Counted from the first letter of the stretch, positions 10,560-20,571 are shown. The stretch is 64,000 nucleotides of DNA from JAGXTF01 sp044224315 (GCA_044224315.1 JBGAKR010000001.1:1-64000); one strand, 5' to 3'. The notes: a model not told the origin generated them from the sequence alone. Made by a program: numbers and translations.

Positions 10560-10600
10560 GCTAACTCAAAATTGGCTTATTTTTTGTAATTTTGGGTGAT

Positions 10601-11719
10601 ATGCGCCCACTTTTATTGCTATGCGCCTGTTTACCAGCAATGGCATTGGCCCAATCGGCCAACCCCTCATACAGGGCTAAATACTATTATAAAAATCATG
10701 ATAGCGCAAACGTGGTTTTTTATATTAAACCCGATGCAAAAACTGTGGCGTTTTTTAAAAAAGAAAACTTAGTTTTTACCGACTCCTTTTCGTACCAAGC
10801 CCGCCCGGCACAAGGGTTTGATAGTATAATTTCAGTTTCGCAGCGGGTTTTTACTGCCCCATTTTTTATCAAAAACACGGAGGTAACCAACCAGGAATAC
10901 CGCGAGTTTGCAACTGAAATGAAAGCCCCCTTTTACCAGCCAGATACAGCAGTGTGGTACGAAATTGACGCCGAAGATAATATTCATCCATTCGTAAACT
11001 ATTACTATCAAAACAAAGCCTATAATGCCTATCCGGTAGTTGGTATTTCTTTTTACCAGGCCCAGTATTTCTGCAAATGGAAAACCATAAAAATCAATGA
11101 GGCCCTGCGAAAAGCCGGTGTTTTAAACTATGAGGCCGAAGTGAGCCTGCCCAGTGAAACCGAATTTAATACTGCCATTATAAAATACAATTTTGGTTGG
11201 TTAAAATCGGCACAAAACACTTGTGGGTATAATCCCAGCCATTCTTACATCAGCTATGCCATTGGATGCGGTCAATTTCGGTGTAATTTTAAATCCATTA
11301 CCACCGAACGGGGTGCAGAACTCAAACCTGTTATGGATAAAACCTGGCAGGCATTTGGCTTTACGGTTACCCCTGCCCTCTCCTATCAAAATGCATTGGG
11401 GGTATTCAATCTTATGGGCAATGTGGAAGAATGGACACTTACGACAGGTACCCAAAATTTATATAATAATCTGCAGTACATTTATACCACCACGGGCAAT
11501 ATCATAGCCAATACCCAAACCCGTATAGACAGCAATGCCTTAAATAAATACATTTATACCCCAGATGCATTAAAAAACTGCGCTGCGGTAAAAGGAGGAA
11601 GTTGGACGGATGATATTTATTACCTGCAACCCGAGGCTGTAAAATTTTATCCGCAGTGGTACAAAAGCAAGTCGCTTGGATTTAGGTATGTAGTGCATTT
11701 GCGCAAAACAAAACCTTAA
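10601..11719 (+). CDS. Secreted SUMF1/formylglycine-generating-enzyme-fold protein (GldK/GldJ-like)
   Basis: 372 residues from the ATG at 10601 (a TTG start at 10592 would add three residues). Signal peptide about 1-20 (LLLLCACLPAMALAQ). The SUMF1 fold shows FFIKNTEVTNQEYREF near the start, VGISFYQAQYFCKW in the middle, and NLMGNVEEWT, KGGSWTDD and GFRYV at the end. In Bacteroidota this fold occurs in gliding/T9SS ring lipoproteins GldJ and GldK and in other periplasmic proteins; no lipobox cysteine was recognised here, and gldLMN do not follow, so it is probably a separate paralogue. Enzyme activity is not implied. It follows the peroxiredoxin by 41 bases. Confidence 0.8.
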   Translation: MRPLLLLCACLPAMALAQSANPSYRAKYYYKNHDSANVVFYIKPDAKTVAFFKKENLVFTDSFSYQARPAQGFDSIISVSQRVFTAPFFIKNTEVTNQEYREFATEMKAPFYQPDTAVWYEIDAEDNIHPFVNYYYQNKAYNAYPVVGISFYQAQYFCKWKTIKINEALRKAGVLNYEAEVSLPSETEFNTAIIKYNFGWLKSAQNTCGYNPSHSYISYAIGCGQFRCNFKSITTERGAELKPVMDKTWQAFGFTVTPALSYQNALGVFNLMGNVEEWTLTTGTQNLYNNLQYIYTTTGNIIANTQTRIDSNALNKYIYTPDALKNCAAVKGGSWTDDIYYLQPEAVKFYPQWYKSKSLGFRYVVHLRKTKP

Positions 11720-11726
11720 ATACGCC

Positions 11727-12956
11727 TTAGGCCAGATTGGGCAACTCGATTTCGTTTTTAATCAAATCTTCGAATACTTCGCGTTTGCGAATAAGCTGTG
11801 CTTTGCCATCGAGCACCAGCACTTCTGCAGGGCGCAAACGTGCATTGTAATTATTGCTCATAGTAAAACCGTAGGCCCCTGCATTGCGAATTGCCAGTAT
11901 ATCACCCTCCCGTACTTCGGCAATTTTGCGGTCGTAACCCAGTGTATCTGTTTCGCAGATATACCCTACTACTGAGTATACACGTGGAGTTCCGTTGGGG
12001 TTGGTAATATTTTCGATATGGTGGTAGGCATCGTAGAACATAGGCCGAATAAGGTGATTTTGGCCGCTATCCACGCCGATGAATACAGTAGAGGTGGTTT
12101 GTTTAATTACGTTGGCTTTGACAAGCAGATAGCCGCTATCACTCACAATAAATTTACCTGGCTCAAACCATAATTCTAACTCCCGGCCATAGCTTTCGCA
12201 GAATTTGCGGAATGCAGCAGAAATTTTTGCCCCTGTATCTTCAATATCGGTTACTATATCGCCTTCTTTATAGGCAACTTTAAAACCGCTTCCAAAGTCC
12301 ATAAATTCCAGGTCCGGGAAATCGGCTGCCGCTTCAAACAATAAATCGGCTCCGCGCAGAAATACTTCTCCGTCTAAAATATCGCTGCCTGTATGCATAT
12401 GCAGCCCTGTAACCCGTATTTTATTGCTTTGTACCACACGCAAAACATGGCGCATCTGGTATATAGAAATTCCAAATTTTGAATCGATGTGACCTACAGA
12501 AATGTGGCTATGCCCACCGGCCATAATATGCGGATTGAGGCGCACACAGCAGGGTACCGAGGAGCCATATAAATGGCCAAATTGCTCGAGGGTGGATATA
12601 TTATCGATATTAATATGCACCCCTTTTTCAACGGCCAGTTTAATTTCTTCCAGATCCACACAATTGGGCGTATACATAATTTGCGAAGGCGAAAAACCTG
12701 CGCGCAAACCCATTTCCACCTCTTGTATGGAAACCGCGTCGAGGCCAGCGCCCTCGCGTTTTAACAGTCTTAAAATATTTACATTATTCAATGCCTTGAG
12801 TGCATAGTGTAAGCTAACTTTCACTCCGGGAAAAGCATTTTTCAGACGGTGATATTGGTTTTTAATTTTGTCACCATCATACACATACAGGGCAGTTCCA
12901 AACTCGGCCGCAATATCTACTGCCGGCACGCCTCCAATTGTATATTCTTTGTTCAT
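11727..12956 (-). CDS. lysA: Diaminopimelate decarboxylase
   Basis: 409 residues, a fold-type III PLP enzyme. The PLP lysine is K54 in HYALKALNN. Other family motifs are visible: MHTGSDI, DFGSGFKVAY, EPGKFIVSDSGYLL, ICETDTLGYDR (substrate cysteine and glutamate) and GAYGFTMSNNYN near the C-terminus. It decarboxylates meso-diaminopimelate to L-lysine, the last step of the DAP pathway, in the cytoplasm. It is convergent with the SUMF1-like gene (7 bases between the stops). Confidence 0.96.
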   Translation of the reverse strand: MNKEYTIGGVPAVDIAAEFGTALYVYDGDKIKNQYHRLKNAFPGVKVSLHYALKALNNVNILRLLKREGAGLDAVSIQEVEMGLRAGFSPSQIMYTPNCVDLEEIKLAVEKGVHINIDNISTLEQFGHLYGSSVPCCVRLNPHIMAGGHSHISVGHIDSKFGISIYQMRHVLRVVQSNKIRVTGLHMHTGSDILDGEVFLRGADLLFEAAADFPDLEFMDFGSGFKVAYKEGDIVTDIEDTGAKISAAFRKFCESYGRELELWFEPGKFIVSDSGYLLVKANVIKQTTSTVFIGVDSGQNHLIRPMFYDAYHHIENITNPNGTPRVYSVVGYICETDTLGYDRKIAEVREGDILAIRNAGAYGFTMSNNYNARLRPAEVLVLDGKAQLIRKREVFEDLIKNEIELPNLA

Positions 12957-12976
12957 AGTTGATTTTATTTCATAAA

Positions 12977-13003
12977 AAAGGCGGAGTATTTAACTCCGCC
13001 TTT
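12977..13003 (-). terminator. Rho-independent terminator after secDF
   Basis: An 11-bp perfect stem (AAAGGCGGAGT / ACTCCGCCTTT) with a 5-base loop, followed on the minus strand by T residues. It starts about 20 bases after the secDF stop and lies just before lysA, so lysA has its own promoter. Confidence 0.8.
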
Positions 13004-13025
13004 CACATATTTTTTTAGCGAAGTT

Positions 13026-16000
13026 TTATTTTAATTCTTGTTTTGACTTACGTGAAGCAAACTCTACAACCACCGGAGTAGCAATAAAGATTGAAGAGTA
13101 AGTACCGATGATAATACCCACCATCATGGCCAGTGAGAAACCTTTCAGTGAATCGCCACCAAACAGGAACAATACAATAACCACCACAAATACGGTCAGG
13201 GATGACACAATGGTACGGCTAAGGGTTTGGTTAATCGCAGCGTTAATCAGTGATGGCTCGTCGGCTTTGCTATGGCGATCGCGGAGGAAGTCACGAATAC
13301 GGTCAAATACAATTACCGTATCGTTCATCGAATACCCCACAATGGTAAGCAAAGCGGCTATGAGGTTTTGGTCGAACTCGATTGGGAATGGAGCCCATTT
13401 ATCCAAAATCATAAACACGCTTAGTACCACTACAATATCGTGGATGGTAGCAATGATAGCACCCGCTGCATAGGCTACATTTCTGAACCTGAACACAATG
13501 TACAGGAACATACCAATTGTAGCGATTATTAACAGTATGATAGATTTATTGCGGATACTGGTTGCCACGGTGGCCCCTACTTTGTTAGAGCTAAGGATGG
13601 CGGTGGTAGGATCGTTGTTTTTTATCTCCAGGGCAATACCATCCAGGCTTTTTACCAGTTTTTCACCAATATGGTCGCGGTCTTTATTGGCCGAATCTTT
13701 GGCGTTGGCATTTTCCTTTTTAATATCATTGGTAAGGAAATAGGTAGTTACAATTCTGAATTTGCCACCTTCACCAAAGGTTTTAACCTCGTTGCTTGAA
13801 CCGGGCAGGTTTTTATCCAGTTTGGCTTTGATATCATCTACTCCATAATTGTTTTTAGCTACAGTTTGAACAATGAAAGAGTTACCTCCTTTAAAGTCAA
13901 TACCGGTAGACAAACCACCTTTGTAGAAGAACATAACAATACCCAGGGCAATGATAGGCAAGCTGATAAGGAAGTATACACGGCGTTTGCCTACGAAATC
14001 GTAGTTGGAACCGATCAACAGATTGCGGTTGTAAGAGAAATCGTATGCAGTATCTTTTCCTTTATCGGCGCGGCGATCGAGCAATAAACGGGTAATGAAC
14101 AGAGCAGTAAACAGAGAGCAGAAAATACCGATTACCAGGATGATTGAGAAACCATAAGCAGGACCAGCACCTGTGAACATAAGGATAATGGCCGCCAGCA
14201 ATGTGGTAACGTGACCATCGATAATCGCACTTAATGCATGTTTAAAACCCAGTGATATAGCTGTTTTCTGGCTTTTGCCAGCGCGCAACTCTTCTTTAAT
14301 ACGTTCGTATATAAGTACGTTCGCATCCACCGCCATACCCACCGTTAAGATCAAACCGGCGATACCAGGCAGGGTAAGTGCGGCACCAAGGTTGGCCAGG
14401 ATGCTGATAATAAGGAATACGTTTGCAAACACGGCCACAATTGCCATCCAACCAGCGCGGTTGTAATACAATACCATGAATGCCAATACGGCAATGAAAC
14501 CGGCTAACAGTGAATTTAAACCTTTGGAAATAGACTCAGCACCCAAAGATGGACCTACTACCTCTGACGCTACGATGCGCGCAGGGGCTGGCAGTTTACC
14601 CGCTTTCAATACATTGGCAAGGTCATCGGCTTCTTTTACATCAAAGTTACCGCTGATTTGGCTGTTACCGCCGCTGATTTTGCCGTTGACTACAGGCGCA
14701 GAGTAAACCCTGTCATCCAGTACAATGGCAATAAATTTACCGATGTTATCACCTGTAATCTGTGCCCAGGTAGAGGCTGCAGATGGGGTCATTTCCATGT
14801 TTACCTCAAGTTGGCCGGTTTGGCTAGAGCTTGGGCGGGCATCAGAAATGATATTTTCTTCATCACTGCTCAATGCAGCTTTGCCATCACGTCCGCGTTT
14901 AAGGAAATACACTGCATAATCTTCAGGGTTGGTAATTACTTTTCCCTGTGGGGTCTGATCGAGTGGTTTAGAGCTGAAAGCCACTTTTACAGAAGGCTCC
15001 AGAATGCTGCGGAATTGGTCACCTTCCAGCATTTCAACCAGTTTTTGGCGGTCGGCTGATTTTACAGTACAAATTGAAGATCCTTGGGGAATGCCTTGGC
15101 CTGAAGAGTTTACTTTCAGAATTTTAGCCAGGGGATTATTTTTAAGATTGGCAGGGCCTTCTTCTTTCGCGTTGGTATCTACCTTTGATTCGGTAACCTT
15201 GGCGTTGCTATCATTGGCTTTGGCATCGGCCACAGCGGCGTTGCCTGTATCGTTTGTGTTTTTTGCGGTATCTTCAACTTTGGCAACAGGTGCTGGGTTG
15301 GCAGCTGCTTTATACAAGGCATCTAAAATACGGCTGGCGTCGGCTTCTTTGCCGGTATTGCCATATACTTCATAAAACTCAAGGTTTGCACTTTTTTCAA
15401 CCAATTCCTCCATACGGCGGGGGTTGTCTACACCTGGCAGTTCAACCGAAATGCGACCTCCATCGATTTTTTGAACGGTAGGCTGGGTTACATTGGCCTG
15501 GTTAATCCTTTTCTCAATTACCTCATATACACGGTCAATCGCACCATCGGTTTCTTTGCGCAGTTCCGCATTCAGCTGGCTTTCACTGCTGGTAGCCTGA
15601 ATACCTGCTTTATTGTTACCTTTTACAAAAAGGTTGTTGAGTTTACGGGTTGGGGCAATTTTTTTGAAATTTTCGATAAACAGATTTACATAATCTCCAC
15701 CCTTGTCGCGCACGGTTTCATTGGTAACCTGAATGGCTTTTTTCAAATCAGGGTCGTTTCCGTCATTGGCCAGGCCTTTGATAATGGCACCTTTATCCAC
15801 TTCAAGGATTACGTTCATACCACCACGGAGGTCAAGACCCAGGTTTATTTCCTGCTGTTTGCACTCGAAGTAGGTGAAATGGGCGATACCCATGCTGTAG
15901 AAATCGGCTTTGTTTCCAAGGCTGTCGATATAACGGCGCATGGCTTTGGTTTTGTCCTCACCGAACTTTTTTGCCCGCTGTTCGGCAAAGCTTTTTGCTT

Positions 16001-16100
16001 TACTTTCAAAGCCGCGGGTCTTCCAGGTAAATGAAAGCTGGAAAAGACAGGCAATAGCCAGGAGAGTGGAAAATACAATGATGGTCTTTTTATTCTTCAT
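13026..16100 (-). CDS. secDF: Protein translocase SecDF, single-chain fusion
   Basis: 1024 residues. The SecD half begins with one membrane segment (8-25), then a large periplasmic P1 region and five membrane segments (about 515-665) with the SecD signature VGMAVDANVLIYERI near 590. The SecF half follows (about 690-1024) with VGYSMNDTVIVFDRIRD near 925-940. Both conserved aspartates of the proton path are present. SecDF uses the proton motive force to help pull secreted proteins through SecYEG. The fused form is the rule in Bacteroidota. A low-complexity stretch of about 60 residues rich in A, D, K, N and T (about 268-330) interrupts P1; it looks like a lineage-specific linker. Confidence 0.97.
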   Translation of the reverse strand: MKNKKTIIVFSTLLAIACLFQLSFTWKTRGFESKAKSFAEQRAKKFGEDKTKAMRRYIDSLGNKADFYSMGIAHFTYFECKQQEINLGLDLRGGMNVILEVDKGAIIKGLANDGNDPDLKKAIQVTNETVRDKGGDYVNLFIENFKKIAPTRKLNNLFVKGNNKAGIQATSSESQLNAELRKETDGAIDRVYEVIEKRINQANVTQPTVQKIDGGRISVELPGVDNPRRMEELVEKSANLEFYEVYGNTGKEADASRILDALYKAAANPAPVAKVEDTAKNTNDTGNAAVADAKANDSNAKVTESKVDTNAKEEGPANLKNNPLAKILKVNSSGQGIPQGSSICTVKSADRQKLVEMLEGDQFRSILEPSVKVAFSSKPLDQTPQGKVITNPEDYAVYFLKRGRDGKAALSSDEENIISDARPSSSQTGQLEVNMEMTPSAASTWAQITGDNIGKFIAIVLDDRVYSAPVVNGKISGGNSQISGNFDVKEADDLANVLKAGKLPAPARIVASEVVGPSLGAESISKGLNSLLAGFIAVLAFMVLYYNRAGWMAIVAVFANVFLIISILANLGAALTLPGIAGLILTVGMAVDANVLIYERIKEELRAGKSQKTAISLGFKHALSAIIDGHVTTLLAAIILMFTGAGPAYGFSIILVIGIFCSLFTALFITRLLLDRRADKGKDTAYDFSYNRNLLIGSNYDFVGKRRVYFLISLPIIALGIVMFFYKGGLSTGIDFKGGNSFIVQTVAKNNYGVDDIKAKLDKNLPGSSNEVKTFGEGGKFRIVTTYFLTNDIKKENANAKDSANKDRDHIGEKLVKSLDGIALEIKNNDPTTAILSSNKVGATVATSIRNKSIILLIIATIGMFLYIVFRFRNVAYAAGAIIATIHDIVVVLSVFMILDKWAPFPIEFDQNLIAALLTIVGYSMNDTVIVFDRIRDFLRDRHSKADEPSLINAAINQTLSRTIVSSLTVFVVVIVLFLFGGDSLKGFSLAMMVGIIIGTYSSIFIATPVVVEFASRKSKQELK

Positions 16101-16204
16101 CGGATAGTCTGAAAATCAGTTTTTTTACGAAGGCGCGAAAATAAGGAAAATATGCTTTGAAAGCACCAAGAATAATTATAGAATGCAAATTGTGACGCTT
16201 AAAA

Positions 16205-17209
16205 TCAAGTAAATTCGGCGATAATTTGCTCCGAATCTTGGATTATCTGATTGATATTCTGCTGATGCATGCAGTTAAAATGCCCTTTTGGGCAGCGTCC
16301 GTATCCGATTTTAGAACAGGGCCTGCATGGTAGGTTCTGCACTTCGGCCATAATGTTGAATCGCGCATCAAAATCACGGGGAAACAGGGGGTACATTCCT
16401 AACTGCGGAACCGTATTGCCCCAAATGGATATTACCGGCTTGCGGAATGCGGCAGCTACATGCATCAAACCCGTATCGTGGCTGATAACCAAACTTGCTT
16501 TTTCAAGTACCCGTGCACTATCCGCAAAACCCAGTTTGCCACATAGGTCTGTCACCCGGTTGGAAATGCCCTCAGCGGCTGCCAATACCGCTTTCCCATC
16601 GTTCTGATCGCCTAGTACAACCAATGGAAAGGTAGTTTTACTAAAAAGTTCGCGCATTTTTTCTACCGGTAAACGCTTGGTGGCCCAGGTGCCACCGGCA
16701 ACAAACACGGCAAAAGGAGTATTGGGCAACAGTGCCAGTGCCGCCTCAGACAACCTTGAATTGGGATTAAAAAAATAATCAAGTCCCAGTCCATCGTACT
16801 GCACACCCAGTTTGCTGCAAGTGGCCATGTACCTATCAACCACATGCACATCGGGCAGCAGGTTGCGTTTAAATTTCACCAGTATCCATTTGGCCAGATT
16901 CAGCTTGCGAAACGTAAATTTTCTTGCCTTCCACAACGCGCATTTAATCAACCATGTGCGAAGGTTGTTATGCAGGTCTAATACTACTTCGTATTTTTCC
17001 TGGCGCAGCTGCACAATCAGCGGCATCAGCTCATTTTCTAAAACATGAATTTTGTTTATGGCCGGATTTTCGCTTACCAAACCTGCAAATTTGGCCTTGG
17101 TACAAAAATGAATTTCAGCCTGGGGATATTGCTTGCGAAGTCCGCGTATGACCGGCGAAGTAAGCACAATGTCGCCAATGGAACTAAACCGGATAATCAG
17201 GATCTTCAC
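16205..17209 (-). CDS. Glycosyltransferase family 9 (heptosyltransferase-like)
   Basis: 334 residues from the GTG at 17209, which gives the canonical N-terminus KILIIRFSSIGDIVLTSP; a TTG at 17218 would add three residues. GT9 features: the N-terminal SSIGD loop, VAGGTWATKRLP, and SHDTGLMHVAAAF with GNTVPQ in the nucleotide-sugar-binding C-terminal half. By family it transfers a heptose or related sugar from an ADP/GDP sugar to the LPS core at the cytoplasmic face of the inner membrane. Six cysteines near the C-terminus (PCRPCSKIGYGRCPKGHFNC) are a common feature of Bacteroidota GT9 enzymes. The exact sugar is unknown. Confidence 0.9.
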   Translation of the reverse strand: MKILIIRFSSIGDIVLTSPVIRGLRKQYPQAEIHFCTKAKFAGLVSENPAINKIHVLENELMPLIVQLRQEKYEVVLDLHNNLRTWLIKCALWKARKFTFRKLNLAKWILVKFKRNLLPDVHVVDRYMATCSKLGVQYDGLGLDYFFNPNSRLSEAALALLPNTPFAVFVAGGTWATKRLPVEKMRELFSKTTFPLVVLGDQNDGKAVLAAAEGISNRVTDLCGKLGFADSARVLEKASLVISHDTGLMHVAAAFRKPVISIWGNTVPQLGMYPLFPRDFDARFNIMAEVQNLPCRPCSKIGYGRCPKGHFNCMHQQNINQIIQDSEQIIAEFT

Positions 17210-17242
17210 AAAGCGCAAAGCTAGGGTTCAGCAATGAATCCA

Positions 17243-18892
17243 TCAAAGTGCTGCAGCGCTTCTTTTTTGTGTTAACCAATTTACAAATTCGTTGAGGGGC
17301 AGGGCATTGAGGGTCATTTCCTTGGTAAGGCCCCCTTTGCGTGCGCTGAGGGTACCAAAATACATATCGTTATAGGCGGTTTTTTCGTGGGCATCGGGGT
17401 TTATGCTCAGCATCACACCTTTGTCCATGGCATAACCAATCCAGCGCCAGTCCAGATCCAGGCGAAAGGGATTGGCATTGATTTCTATGCAAACACCATT
17501 TGCCGCGCAGGCATCTATAATGTATTTGTGGTCAATGGGATATCCTTCACGCACCAGCAGCAATCTTCCGGTAGGGTGCCCCAGCACATGGGTATAGGGG
17601 TTTTCTATGGCCCGGGTAAGTCTTTCCGTAGCTTTGGCCAGGTCCATTTTCAAATTGCTGTGTACCGAGGCTACAACCAGCTCAAACTGGGCCAGTATTT
17701 CGGGTTCGTAATCCAGGCTTCCATCTCCAAGAATGTCGGATTCTATGCCTTTAATAATTCGAAACGGAGCCATTTCCCTGTTGATTTCATCAATTTCACG
17801 GTGCTGTTGCAATACCCGTTCCACGCTTAACCCACCGGCATACCCGGCACTGCGGCTGTGGTCGCAAACACCCAGGTATTCCAGCCCCATGGCACGGGCA
17901 TGTTCGGCCATTTCTCGCAGGGTGTGCAAGCCATCAGAGTAGGTGGTATGGTTGTGAATGGTGCCTTTCAGATCGGTGTATTGCAGCAGGTGTCCAAGCT
18001 TTCCGGCCCTTGCCCTTTCTACTTCTCCTGCCCCTTCACGCATTTCGGGTTCAATGTATGGCAAGCCCAGATTTTCGTACAATTCGGTTTCGGAATTAAA
18101 AGATTCCTGTTTATATCCAATTTGCTTTAAATGTTCGGCCGTGGCTGAAGTTTCGAACAACTGCTGGTTAAAATCAGCTGGTGTAGCCTCTATAAACCGG
18201 TATTTAAAACCCGATTCATCGCGGTAAATGTCTTCATTTTCGGTAAAACCCGCGGCCACCATATACTCTGCCAATTCCATTAAGTCGCAGGTGGTTAAAA
18301 TCTCAATTTCTTCAATGATATCTGCATTGCGGCGAAAAGCACCGGTAAAGGCAAATTGTTCGCCTTCAAATTCGTTTTCAAGGGTTTCGAGCAAGGCCAT
18401 GGCGGGTTTTTCTACCCTGGCATAATGGTATTTTCCCAGGGCATTCCACGAAAACTCAATGGCTTTCATTACCTCACCCTGGGTTTTAAGGCCAAAACCG
18501 GGCTGCTCTACCAACCGATTTTCGCGGCAGGCATCAAATAGTTGTTCTACACTATCAATGCCCATAGAACGCCAAATTACCCCTACTTTTTTGGGTCCCA
18601 GGCCTTTGATACGCAGCATGGCCAATATTCCCTCGGGGGTTAGGGCAATAATTTTATCTAAATCGGGAAAACTTTGGGATTCTAATAATGATTTGATGGC
18701 ACCTACCACGCTTTTACCCACCCCCGGCAGCTTGTCGAGGTTTTCGGCTGGCATTTCGGCCAGCGGATCTTTTATTTTTTTAATATTAAAAGCCGCAGCT
18801 GCATACGCTTTGGCTTTAAACGGATTTTCTTCATGCAGTTCGGCCAGCTTGGCATACATACCAAGGGCATCGGAAATATCGTAATTGTCCAT
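17243..18892 (-). CDS. polX: PolX-type family X DNA polymerase homologue with PHP domain; polymerase site degenerate
   Basis: 549 residues from the ATG at 18892 (TTG at 18910 rejected). Helix-hairpin-helix regions lie at about 51-70 (LPGVGKSVVGAI) and 94-105. The palm region keeps TGAFRR (183-188), but the metal-binding D-x-D of active family X enzymes reads E195-I-E197, and the third aspartate position aligns with R232. The PHP phosphoesterase domain (about 309-549) is intact: H313-x-H315 with D320, CDHS (343-346), KGIESD, ASVHSN, LGHPTGR, and NPDAH near the end. So a metal-dependent 3'-5' exonuclease or phosphoesterase activity is likely, while polymerase activity is doubtful. It lies 33 bases upstream of the GT9 gene. 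Confidence 0.88.
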   Translation of the reverse strand: MDNYDISDALGMYAKLAELHEENPFKAKAYAAAAFNIKKIKDPLAEMPAENLDKLPGVGKSVVGAIKSLLESQSFPDLDKIIALTPEGILAMLRIKGLGPKKVGVIWRSMGIDSVEQLFDACRENRLVEQPGFGLKTQGEVMKAIEFSWNALGKYHYARVEKPAMALLETLENEFEGEQFAFTGAFRRNADIIEEIEILTTCDLMELAEYMVAAGFTENEDIYRDESGFKYRFIEATPADFNQQLFETSATAEHLKQIGYKQESFNSETELYENLGLPYIEPEMREGAGEVERARAGKLGHLLQYTDLKGTIHNHTTYSDGLHTLREMAEHARAMGLEYLGVCDHSRSAGYAGGLSVERVLQQHREIDEINREMAPFRIIKGIESDILGDGSLDYEPEILAQFELVVASVHSNLKMDLAKATERLTRAIENPYTHVLGHPTGRLLLVREGYPIDHKYIIDACAANGVCIEINANPFRLDLDWRWIGYAMDKGVMLSINPDAHEKTAYNDMYFGTLSARKGGLTKEMTLNALPLNEFVNWLTQKRSAAAL

Positions 18893-18946
18893 CAGGGTGG
18901 AATTGGGCAAACAAAATTGGGTGAAATCAGCGCAAAAACAAAGTTT

Positions 18947-19384
18947 TTATCGGTAGCCTACAAACTTTATTTCGGCACTCTCAACGGCCTCATAAAAATC
19001 AACCCAAATAATTGAATTAGGGTCTGACCCTTTCAGGTACATCACATGCATGGGATTGCCCGTTTTTTTATTGCTCAATACTTCGAGGCCCAGCACTACA
19101 AAAGTTTTACCCTTGTAGGATGCGGGCAGTTCGAACATATCAAAATCTCCGCTTGTAAAAAACGAGGCATAAAATCCATCGCCCGAAGCTGTATCGTAGG
19201 GTTTCTCGGTTTTGATAAAACGGGTTTTTCTGAAATAGTCCAGGTGCTGGAAATGGTCGCCTTTGCAACTGCCAATTTCAATGGAATCACCCACATTCAC
19301 TACAATCTCCACAGAATCGGAGCTTTTTTGGGCCATTGCAAAGACCGGAAATAAAAGGCAAAAAATACTTACCCAGCGACGCAT
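18947..19384 (-). CDS. Small secreted protein of unknown function
   Basis: 145 residues from the ATG at 19384, which places a signal peptide (RRWVSIFCLLFPVFAMAQ) at the N-terminus; the frame is open to 19432. No family recognised. It is predicted to be beta-rich (VEIVVNVGDSIEIG near the start; TFVVLGLEVLSNKKTGNPMH near the middle) and ends AEIKFVGYR. Two bases of non-coding minimum separate few neighbours: it sits between the FAD oxidoreductase and polX on the same strand, possibly co-transcribed. Confidence 0.75.
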   Translation of the reverse strand: MRRWVSIFCLLFPVFAMAQKSSDSVEIVVNVGDSIEIGSCKGDHFQHLDYFRKTRFIKTEKPYDTASGDGFYASFFTSGDFDMFELPASYKGKTFVVLGLEVLSNKKTGNPMHVMYLKGSDPNSIIWVDFYEAVESAEIKFVGYR

Positions 19385-19434
19385 TTGTATGGTTAAGACA
19401 AATATTATGCTAAACTTGTTGCACAGAGACATAA

Positions 19435-20571
19435 TTAATTTGCCGCATTTACGGTTTGCACCAACTCACGGCTCACCAATGCGCTAAGGGCAACCCCCAT
19501 TCCGCCCATTCTGATGCAGGCAAAAAGATTGGGTTTCAGCATTTTTACAATTGGATTGCGATTTTGGTGCATGCCCATAATTCCTGCCCAGCTGTGGGTA
19601 ATTTCGAAACTATCGCCCGGTATTACCACTTCTTTTAAAAATTGCACCAACCGTTCACGGATGGGTTCATTACTTTCAATTTGGGACGTGTTTTCACCTT
19701 CAAAATCCATATTGCGGGCGCCACCGATTAAAATGCGTGTACCCAAACTTCTGAAATAAATATACCCTTTATCGGCATGCATTAAACCGCGCCATTGCAA
19801 TCCGGGAATATGAGAGGTAACCAACACCTGCCCACGGGCCGGCTCTACCTCTGCTTCGGGCCAAAGATTTTTGGTAAATCCATTTGTACATAATACAATC
19901 AGATTGCAGGCGATGTCATACCCTTCTTCGGTATTTATTTCCCATTTTCCGGCAGGTTTTTCCTGCAAATTTTTTACAGTTAATCCGGTATGAATAATTA
20001 CACCTGCGGCAATGGTTTTCTGGTAGATTTGTTTATACAATAAATGTGTTTGCAACGCCCCTTCATGTGGGGTATAAATGCCTTTTGCAAGCACTTGCAT
20101 ACCCAGTTTTTCGGTGTTTTTTTCGATAAAAGAAGTTTCGCCCGTAACAGGCATTAAAAGTGCATTAATCCGATTTAAATTTTCTCTGATTTTTTCCAAT
20201 TCATTTTCACTGCCTGCTTCGAAAATCTCATACCCACCAGTTTTCTCATAACCCATGGCAGTTTCGCCATATTCTTCTTTTAATAATGAAATGCCTCGAA
20301 ATCTTTTTTCATAGAGGCCAATGGCTTCAGCTTCTGAGGTGCGTTCGATATCGTCGAGTATTTCGCCCATACTGCCAAAGCAGGCAAAACCCGCATTGCG
20401 CATACTGGCACCCAGGCTCAGCGGAGCCCGGTCGATGGCCCATACCTGGCGGTGAGGGTAGGTTTCCTTCAATCGCTGGGCGCATTGCAAACCCACTAAT
20501 CCAGTGCCAATTACCACAATATCGGCTTTAGAAAGCCACTGTTTTTCCCAAAAAGAAACGGAGGAGAACAT
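19435..20571 (-). CDS. FAD-dependent oxidoreductase, DAO/glycine oxidase family
   Basis: 378 residues. N-terminal Rossmann motif VIGTGLVGLQCAQRL (about 20-34), followed by a DAO-type region with SMRNAGFACFGS, a central substrate region, and the C-terminal FAD-contacting sequence RMGGMGVALSALVS. The family oxidises amines such as glycine, sarcosine or D-amino acids and hands electrons to oxygen or an acceptor. No membrane or signal sequence, so cytoplasmic or membrane-peripheral. The substrate cannot be read from sequence. Confidence 0.87.
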   Translation of the reverse strand: MFSSVSFWEKQWLSKADIVVIGTGLVGLQCAQRLKETYPHRQVWAIDRAPLSLGASMRNAGFACFGSMGEILDDIERTSEAEAIGLYEKRFRGISLLKEEYGETAMGYEKTGGYEIFEAGSENELEKIRENLNRINALLMPVTGETSFIEKNTEKLGMQVLAKGIYTPHEGALQTHLLYKQIYQKTIAAGVIIHTGLTVKNLQEKPAGKWEINTEEGYDIACNLIVLCTNGFTKNLWPEAEVEPARGQVLVTSHIPGLQWRGLMHADKGYIYFRSLGTRILIGGARNMDFEGENTSQIESNEPIRERLVQFLKEVVIPGDSFEITHSWAGIMGMHQNRNPIVKMLKPNLFACIRMGGMGVALSALVSRELVQTVNAAN

